From positions 1 through 54,035 of the forward strand of contig CANGHD010000006.1 in the NCBI GenBank assembly GCA_947453525.1: a stretch of DNA of 54,035 nucleotides, in the 5' to 3' direction. Below the pieces are notes generated by a model. It made no database searches, had not been told where the DNA came from, and worked only from the letters and a program-made list of their open reading frames with translations. Shown here piece after piece: positions 47,686-54,035 of the stretch; positions within the stretch are counted from its first letter, which is position 1; each line of letters opens with the position of its first letter. A program made the position numbers and the translations under genes. The DNA comes from Paracoccaceae bacterium. Its GTDB lineage: Bacteria; Pseudomonadota; Alphaproteobacteria; Rhodobacterales; Rhodobacteraceae.

Positions 47686-50611
47686 CAAGGTCTTCTTCCT
47701 GCCCCCCGGCGTCGATTTCGCCACCGAACTGGTGCGCGGCCTGAAAACCCGTCTGGCTGGCCAAAAGCCGGAAGCCATGGCCCAGGTCACGCTCTATCTC
47801 AACAGCCAGCGCATGCGCCGCCGGGTCACCGAGAGTTTCGTGCGCGGCGCAGCCAGCTTTCTGCCCCGGATGTTCGTGCTGTCTGACCTCGCCAGCCATC
47901 CGATCCTCTCAGACCTGCCACCCCCGACCAGTCCCCTGCGCCGACAGTTGGACCTTGCCCGCCTGATCGATGGCCTGCTGCAGGCGCAGCCCGATCTTGC
48001 GCCCCGAGCGGCCCTGTTCGACCTTGCCCGCAGCCTTGGCCTATTGCTGGATGAAATGCAGGATGAGGGGGTGGCCGCCGACACCATCTCGGGCCTCGAC
48101 GTCTCGGGCCATTCCGAACATTGGGCGCGGACGCAGTCTTTCTTAAGGATTGTCGCCCCCCTCATGGCGGCGCAGGATGGCCCGGCCCGCCACCGCATCG
48201 CCTCGGAACGTCTGGCAGCGCATTGGCGCACCGATCCGCCACAAGGTCCGGTGATCGTGGCAGGCTCCACCGGGTCGCGGGGGCCGGTTGCGCAGCTGAT
48301 GCAAGCGGTTGCGGGCCTGCCGCAAGGCGGTCTGGTGCTTCCCGGCTATGATCCAGATTTGCCGGAATCCGTCTGGTCGCGGATGGATGACGCCCTGACG
48401 GCAGAGGACCACCCGCAATACCGCTTTCGTCGCCTGATGGACCTGTTGGGCGTCGCCCCGTCAGACATAAAGTCATGGGTTGCGGCGCCGCCCTGCGATG
48501 CAGCCCGCAACCGTCTGATCTCCCTGTCGCTTCGCCCCGCCCCGGTCACCGACCAATGGCTGGTCGAGGGCCAGAGCCTGCCCGATCTGGTCCAGGCCAC
48601 GCGCCACCTGACCCTCATCAAGGCGGCCAACCCGCGGGCCGAGGCCTTGACCCTGGCCCTGATCCTGCGGCGCGCCGTGTCACGGGGTCAAAAGGCGGCG
48701 CTCGTGACGCCGGATCGCACCCTCGCCCGCCGGGTCGAGGCGCAACTGGACCGCTGGGGCATCCTCCCGGACGATTCCGCTGGCGTGCCTTTGGCGCTGT
48801 CGGCCCCGGGCCGGTTGCTGCGCCACATCGCCCGCGCCTTCGAGGCGCCCATCACCGCAGATGTGCTGATGACCCTGTTGAAGCACCCCTTGGCCGGAAG
48901 CGGTGGCGACCGGGGTACCCATCTTCTGCTGGCCCGCGACCTTGAACTGGACCTGCGCCGCAAGGGTCCCGCCTTCCCTGATGCCGCTGCGGTTCTGGTT
49001 TGGTCCTCGACCCGGAAAGAACCGCAGGCTGCCGCGTGGGGCCAAGCCTTAGGGCAGGTTCTGACGCTCCTCGCCCCTGAGCCTTTGGAAGCGCTGGACG
49101 CCCACATCACCCGCCACCGCGCTGCAGCCGAGGCTTTGGCGCGCGGCACGGCAGCGGAAGGAACCGGCGCGCTTTGGGCCAAGGAACCCGGTATCGCCGC
49201 CGCGGGACTGATGGCGATGCTTGCCGCCGAATCCGATCACAGCGGCACCTTCTCGGCCGCAGACTACCGGATGCTGTTTGAAAGCCTGATCGCCAAGGAA
49301 GAGGTCCGCAGCCCGGTCACCGGCCACCCGCTTGTAGCCTTCCACGGCCCTCGGGAAGCGCGGGAGATCGAAGCCGATCTGGTGATTCTGGCGGGGCTGA
49401 ACGAAGGCACATGGCCCGCGGCCGCCGATCCGGACCCTTGGCTGAACCGCAAGATGCGCAAGGAAGCGGCTCTGTTATTGCCTGAACGCCAGATCGGACT
49501 GTCGGCGCATGACTATCAGCAGGCCGTGGCGGCACCCGAAGTCATCCTCTCGCGGGCGCTGCGCGATGCCGAGGCCGAGACGGTTCCCTCGCGCTGGCTC
49601 AACCGCCTCAGCAACCTGATGACCGGTTTGCCCAACAAGGGTGGTGACGAAGCCCTGCGCCGGATGGAGGCGCGCGGGCAGGTCTGGTTGGAACGGTCTG
49701 AGGCTTTGGAACGGCACGACGGGCCGATCAACGAAAGCCTTGCGCCTGCCAAACGCCCGCGCCCCAGCCCGCCGGTCGCGGCGCGGCCAAAGGAACTGGC
49801 GCTGACGAGGATCCGAACCCTGATCCGCGACCCCTATGCCATTTACGCGCAATACATCTTGCGTCTGAAGCCGCTCGACCCGCTGCGCCCGAAGCCGGAT
49901 GCACGGGATCGCGGCACAGCATTGCACCGCATTCTGGAGCGGTTTGTACGCGAAAGGCCCGAGCTGGAGCGACAAGACGCGGCCCGCACGCGCCTGCTGG
50001 CGATCGGCGCGGATGTTCTGGCCGAGGAAACCCCGTTTCCTTCGGCCCGCACGCTTTGGCTGGCACGGTTGGAACGGGCCGCGGATCATTTCCTGTATCA
50101 AGACCAGAAGCACGGCGGCCACGCGCTGCAGGTCGAGAAGCAGGGCCGGACCCCGGTCAACGGCACCGATTTCACCTTGTCTGGCACGCCGGACCGCATC
50201 GACATCCTGCCCGATGGACGCCTTCATCTGATCGACTACAAGACCGGCACTCCGCCCACCAAGGCGCAACAGACCGTCTTTGACCTGCAACTGCATCTGG
50301 CGGCGGCGATGGCCGAACGCGCCGGCTTTACCCCGCACCCTATCGAAGTGGCGCTGATCAGCTATATCGGCCTCGGCGCTGGTGAGAAGATCGAGGAAAC
50401 TCCGCTGACCCCGGAAGAAATCAACGCCATCTGGGAGCGATTTGTGTCCCTGATTCAGGCCTATTCCGATCCCAAGACCGGCTACGCCTCACGCCGGGCC
50501 GTATTCGACACACGCTATCCCGGCGACTATGACCACCTCGCCCGCTTTGGCGAGTGGGACATGACCGAACGTGCCGAAACCATCAAGGTGGGCCAAGATG
50601 ACCCCGCGTGA
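47678..50611 (+). CDS. addB: double-strand break repair protein AddB
   Basis: Alphaproteobacterial AddB-like; LVILAGLNEGTWPAAADPDPWLNRKMR; C-terminal PD-(D/E)xK LHLIDYKTGTPPT. Confidence 0.94.
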   Translation: MTDKVFFLPPGVDFATELVRGLKTRLAGQKPEAMAQVTLYLNSQRMRRRVTESFVRGAASFLPRMFVLSDLASHPILSDLPPPTSPLRRQLDLARLIDGLLQAQPDLAPRAALFDLARSLGLLLDEMQDEGVAADTISGLDVSGHSEHWARTQSFLRIVAPLMAAQDGPARHRIASERLAAHWRTDPPQGPVIVAGSTGSRGPVAQLMQAVAGLPQGGLVLPGYDPDLPESVWSRMDDALTAEDHPQYRFRRLMDLLGVAPSDIKSWVAAPPCDAARNRLISLSLRPAPVTDQWLVEGQSLPDLVQATRHLTLIKAANPRAEALTLALILRRAVSRGQKAALVTPDRTLARRVEAQLDRWGILPDDSAGVPLALSAPGRLLRHIARAFEAPITADVLMTLLKHPLAGSGGDRGTHLLLARDLELDLRRKGPAFPDAAAVLVWSSTRKEPQAAAWGQALGQVLTLLAPEPLEALDAHITRHRAAAEALARGTAAEGTGALWAKEPGIAAAGLMAMLAAESDHSGTFSAADYRMLFESLIAKEEVRSPVTGHPLVAFHGPREAREIEADLVILAGLNEGTWPAAADPDPWLNRKMRKEAALLLPERQIGLSAHDYQQAVAAPEVILSRALRDAEAETVPSRWLNRLSNLMTGLPNKGGDEALRRMEARGQVWLERSEALERHDGPINESLAPAKRPRPSPPVAARPKELALTRIRTLIRDPYAIYAQYILRLKPLDPLRPKPDARDRGTALHRILERFVRERPELERQDAARTRLLAIGADVLAEETPFPSARTLWLARLERAADHFLYQDQKHGGHALQVEKQGRTPVNGTDFTLSGTPDRIDILPDGRLHLIDYKTGTPPTKAQQTVFDLQLHLAAAMAERAGFTPHPIEVALISYIGLGAGEKIEETPLTPEEINAIWERFVSLIQAYSDPKTGYASRRAVFDTRYPGDYDHLARFGEWDMTERAETIKVGQDDPA

Positions 50612-53600
50612 GGCAATTTCAGCCCAAGTAAGAGCCGCCGATCCTGCAGCGTCAACATGGCTTTCGGCCAATGCAGGCTCTGGCAAGACCCGCGTGCTGA
50701 CCGACCGCGTCGCCCGCCTGCTGTTGGCCGATGTGGAACCGCAGCGCATCCTTTGCCTGACCTATACCAAGGCCGCCGCGTCCGAGATGCAGAACCGCCT
50801 GTTCCAGCGCCTTGGCGAATGGGCGATGATGCCCGACGGCAAATTGACCGCGGCGCTCTCGGAGTTGGGTGAACGCGTCGCCCTTGATGCCGCCCACCTG
50901 TCGCGCGCGCGCCGTCTGTTTGCCCGCGCGATCGAGACTCCGGGTGGTTTGCGCATACAAACCATCCACAGTTTCTGCGCCAGCCTGCTGCGCCGCTTTC
51001 CGCTGGAGGCCGGGGTCTCACCCAACTTCGTGGAACTCGACGACCGCGCCGGTCGCCTGCTGCGGCAGGACATTCTGGAAGAGATGGCTGACAAGACAGC
51101 CACGGAAGCCGTTCGGCAGGCCGCTTTGGTCTTCAAGGGAGAGGATTTCACCGCCCTGATGGAGGACGTCGCTCGTCATCCCCACGGCTTTTCAGGCTCT
51201 GTTCCGGCACTTCTCGGCCTTACCGCCGGGGAAACCGTGGCCAAACTGTTGGCCGATGTGTTCCTTGGCGACGAGGCGGATATTCTGCAATACTTGCTCC
51301 CCGCCCTCGCCGCAGGTGGAGCGAACGACAACAAGGCCGCCGAAAAGCTGCGCGGCCTTGACCTGTCGCAGCCTGATCTGCCCGCGTTGGAGCGGCTGGA
51401 GGAGGTGTTTCTGTTTGCCACCGGTCAGAAGGCCGGGCAGGCGAAGATCGGCAGTTTCCCGACCAGGCCGACGCAGGGAAAGATTGCCGCCCAGATGTCT
51501 CGGTTGGACAATCTGATGGCCCGCGTGGAACTGGCCCGGAGCCGCCGTCAGACCCTGCTTGCGGCCGGGAAGACCGAGGCGATTCACCGCTTCGCCCGCG
51601 CCTTCCTGCCCGTTTATGCCAAGCGCAAGGCTGCTCAGGGCCTGCTCGATTTCGACGACCTGATCTTTCGTGCGCGCCATCTGCTGTCTGATCCCTCCGT
51701 CGCCGCCTGGGTGCTGTTCCGGCTGGATGGCGGCATCGACCATGTGTTGGTGGATGAAGCGCAGGACACCTCGCCCATGCAATGGGATGTGATCGGCCTT
51801 CTGACGGCGGAATTCACCGCCGGAGAGGGCACACGTCCCGGCGGGCGGACCTTGTTCGTGGTGGGCGACAAGAAGCAGTCGATCTACTCGTTCCAAGGCG
51901 CCGACGTGGCCGCTTTCGACCAGAAACACGCCGCATTCCAGGGCCGTTTCACCGCCGCCCAACAAGTCTTTCAGACCCTGCCGCTCGAATACTCCTTCCG
52001 GTCGTCTCCGGCGATCCTGAACCTTGTGGATTCCGCGCTCGGCAACCTTTCGCCCGAGGCTTTGGGCGCCACCGTCAGCCACCGCGCCTGTTTCCCTGAC
52101 CTTCCGGGCCGCGTGGATCTCTGGCCCTTGATCGAAGCAGATGAGGAAAAGGAAGACATCCATTTCGAAGACCCGATTGACCTGATCCGCGCCACCCACC
52201 CCATCGCCCAACTGGCAGACCGGATTTCCGCCGAAATAGAGACGCTTTTGACAACGGGCGCCCAGATCACCACACGTCAGGGCGCGCGTCCGGTCCATGC
52301 GGGTGATTTCCTCATCCTCGTCCAGACCCGAGGCGCGCTCTTCGGGGAAATCATCCGCGCCTGCAAAGGGCGAGGCCTGCCGATTGCCGGGGCTGACCGG
52401 CTGAAGCTCGGAGAGGAAATGGCGGTCAAGGACCTCGTGGCGCTTTTGTCCTTCCTTGCGACGCCAGAGGACGACCTGTCGCTGGCAGCCCTGCTGCGCT
52501 CTCCCCTGATCGGGATCAGCGAGGCAGAGCTTTACGACCTTGCCCAGGGTCGGCCCGGCTATCTTTGGGAAAAGCTGCGCAACCTTGACCACCGCGCCGT
52601 GCCGATCCTGACGGACCTGCGCAATCAGGTCGACTATCTTCGCCCCTATGATCTGCTGGAACGCACCCTTGTCCGCCATGACGGCCGCCGCCGTCTGATC
52701 GCACGGCTTGGAGCAGAGGCAGAGGATGCGATTGATGAACTGCTCAATCAGGCCTTGGCCTATGAGCGCTCCGCTGTCCCCAGCCTGACTGGCTTTCTGT
52801 CTTGGCTTGAGGCGGATTCGGTGCAGGTCAAGCGGCAGGCCGATGGCGCAGGCGACAAGATCCGGGTGATGACGGTGCATGGCGCCAAGGGCTTGGAGGC
52901 CGAGATCGTCATCCTGCCCGACACCGCCGACCGCAATCCGCAAGAACGCGATCAGCTCTATGCCGATACCGCCGGAAACGTGCTGTGGAAAACGCCGAAG
53001 GATGAAAGCCCCCCGGTGATTGCGGCTCTGCGCCAGCAAAAACAGGCGCGGGAGGCGGAGGAAAACCTGCGCCTGCTCTATGTCGCCCTGACACGGGCAA
53101 GATGCTGGTTGATCGTGGCGGGCGCCGGCAAGGCTGCGAAAGACGGCGCGTGGCACAAGATCGTGACAGAGGGCATGGTCAAGCTGGAGACCCAGCTTAC
53201 GCCAAACGGGACACGCTATGAAATGGGCACATGGCCCGTCAATTCGGTCGCCGCAAAGACACAACCTGCGCCGGAAGATCCGCCCGAAGACTGGATGTTT
53301 CTGCAGACCGAGCGCCCGGCCAAGACCAACCTGTCGCTATCACCGTCCGATCTTGGCGGCGCCAAGGCCTTGCCCGGCTCGGGCGAGGAAACCGAGACGG
53401 CAAAGGCGCGCGGCACCGCACTTCATCTGCTTTTGCAGCATCTGCCAGATCACGCGGTCGAGAGTTGGGAGGCCATTGCCGCCCATCTTGTCCAAGATCA
53501 GGCACCCGACGTCCTCCCGCAGGCGCGGGCTTTGTTGACAGATCCGCAGCTTAGGCCGCTCTTCACGGGAAACTCGCTGGCGGAAGTACCCCTGACCGCG

Positions 53601-53984
53601 CCTTGGACCGCGCATCGCCTGCTGGGGACGATTGACCGGCTGGTTCTGGGGCAGCGCATCCTTGCGGTGGATTTCAAGAGCAACCGGACTGTGCCTGCCG
53701 CTGTCAGCGTTGTGCCTGAGGGCATCCTGCGCCAGATGGGTGCCTATCTGCACATGCTGGAAAACCTGTACCCCGATCGCCCGGTTGACTTGGCGATCCT
53801 GTGGACCGAAACCGCCACCCTTATGCCGCTTCCCCCCGATATGCTGAGGGCGGCACTTGGTCGCGCCACGATAAGTGGTATAGATCAGAGCCCGGCAGCC
53901 CTTGACGTCGGCTCCCCTCGACCATACGTTCAAAGGCCGAAATCCATTGGAGACATATCATGGGCGCTGCAACCATTGCCGTGA
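50598..53984 (+). CDS. addA: double-strand break repair helicase-nuclease AddA
   Basis: UvrD-type Walker A WLSANAGSGKTRVLTDRVARLLL, VLVDEAQDTSPMQWDVI, KIRVMTVHGAKGLEAEIVILPDT, nuclease ILAVDFKSNR. Confidence 0.96.
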   Translation: MTPREAISAQVRAADPAASTWLSANAGSGKTRVLTDRVARLLLADVEPQRILCLTYTKAAASEMQNRLFQRLGEWAMMPDGKLTAALSELGERVALDAAHLSRARRLFARAIETPGGLRIQTIHSFCASLLRRFPLEAGVSPNFVELDDRAGRLLRQDILEEMADKTATEAVRQAALVFKGEDFTALMEDVARHPHGFSGSVPALLGLTAGETVAKLLADVFLGDEADILQYLLPALAAGGANDNKAAEKLRGLDLSQPDLPALERLEEVFLFATGQKAGQAKIGSFPTRPTQGKIAAQMSRLDNLMARVELARSRRQTLLAAGKTEAIHRFARAFLPVYAKRKAAQGLLDFDDLIFRARHLLSDPSVAAWVLFRLDGGIDHVLVDEAQDTSPMQWDVIGLLTAEFTAGEGTRPGGRTLFVVGDKKQSIYSFQGADVAAFDQKHAAFQGRFTAAQQVFQTLPLEYSFRSSPAILNLVDSALGNLSPEALGATVSHRACFPDLPGRVDLWPLIEADEEKEDIHFEDPIDLIRATHPIAQLADRISAEIETLLTTGAQITTRQGARPVHAGDFLILVQTRGALFGEIIRACKGRGLPIAGADRLKLGEEMAVKDLVALLSFLATPEDDLSLAALLRSPLIGISEAELYDLAQGRPGYLWEKLRNLDHRAVPILTDLRNQVDYLRPYDLLERTLVRHDGRRRLIARLGAEAEDAIDELLNQALAYERSAVPSLTGFLSWLEADSVQVKRQADGAGDKIRVMTVHGAKGLEAEIVILPDTADRNPQERDQLYADTAGNVLWKTPKDESPPVIAALRQQKQAREAEENLRLLYVALTRARCWLIVAGAGKAAKDGAWHKIVTEGMVKLETQLTPNGTRYEMGTWPVNSVAAKTQPAPEDPPEDWMFLQTERPAKTNLSLSPSDLGGAKALPGSGEETETAKARGTALHLLLQHLPDHAVESWEAIAAHLVQDQAPDVLPQARALLTDPQLRPLFTGNSLAEVPLTAPWTAHRLLGTIDRLVLGQRILAVDFKSNRTVPAAVSVVPEGILRQMGAYLHMLENLYPDRPVDLAILWTETATLMPLPPDMLRAALGRATISGIDQSPAALDVGSPRPYVQRPKSIGDISWALQPLP

Positions 53985-54035
53985 CAGATTCCACCTTCGA
54001 CAAGGAAGTCCGCCAGTCCACCATCCCGGTGGTTG
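53960..54035 (+). CDS. trxA: thioredoxin, N-terminal fragment (runs off right edge)
   Basis: MGAATIAVTDSTFDKEVRQSTIPVV matches thioredoxin N-terminus; usual neighbour of addA in alphaproteobacteria. Confidence 0.75.
   Translation, partial: MGAATIAVTDSTFDKEVRQSTIPVV

Noticed and set aside
51192-53264. 690-aa minus-strand ORF
   Set aside because: Antisense shadow of addA; no domain features.
1-54035. Search by eye for CRISPR arrays, tRNA/rRNA, IS elements, prophage or toxin-antitoxin pairs
   Set aside because: No regularly spaced repeats, transposase motifs, TPsiC-like motifs or TA-like gene pairs recognised; tools (tRNAscan, CRISPRCasFinder, ISfinder) would be needed to be certain.

Overview
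The window is a high-GC chromosomal segment from an alphaproteobacterium, most likely a Rhodobacteraceae/Rhodobacterales member. This is judged from gene content and synteny: regB | senC-regA-hvrA-lysR...ahcY, and divL-tsaE/aph-nucleotidyltransferase-addB-addA-trxA. It is densely coded, mostly core or housekeeping, and I see no convincing IS element, prophage, CRISPR array, rRNA or tRNA. Left to right it holds: a partial trhO, an MFS transporter, a small surface-glycan group (polysaccharide pyruvyl transferase, GT29 sialyltransferase-like protein, QueC-like PP-loop protein), asd, an ATP-grasp protein, a damaged COG4705-like membrane-protein locus, a class III aminotransferase, a MuiA/DUF4139 protein, a DNA methyltransferase with a probable Mrr-like C-terminal domain, carbonic anhydrase, M17 and C40 peptidases, asparaginase, rlmN, a desaturase, gfa, and two convergent ABC-transport cassettes. 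These are followed by ahcY, the reg/prr redox-regulatory cluster, a DivL-like PAS protein preceded by a consensus CtrA box, and addBA. No clear new multi-gene system is proven. The best leads are: (i) the methyltransferase-nuclease-like fusion with three short perfect palindromes upstream; (ii) the PP-loop/GT29/pyruvyl-transferase group with an inverted/direct repeat between its convergent genes; (iii) a 28-codon ORF with a strong Shine-Dalgarno divergent from the LysR gene; (iv) the CtrA box in front of the DivL-like gene; (v) several unexplained hairpin or palindromic repeats. All family names come from reading the translations, not from database searches.
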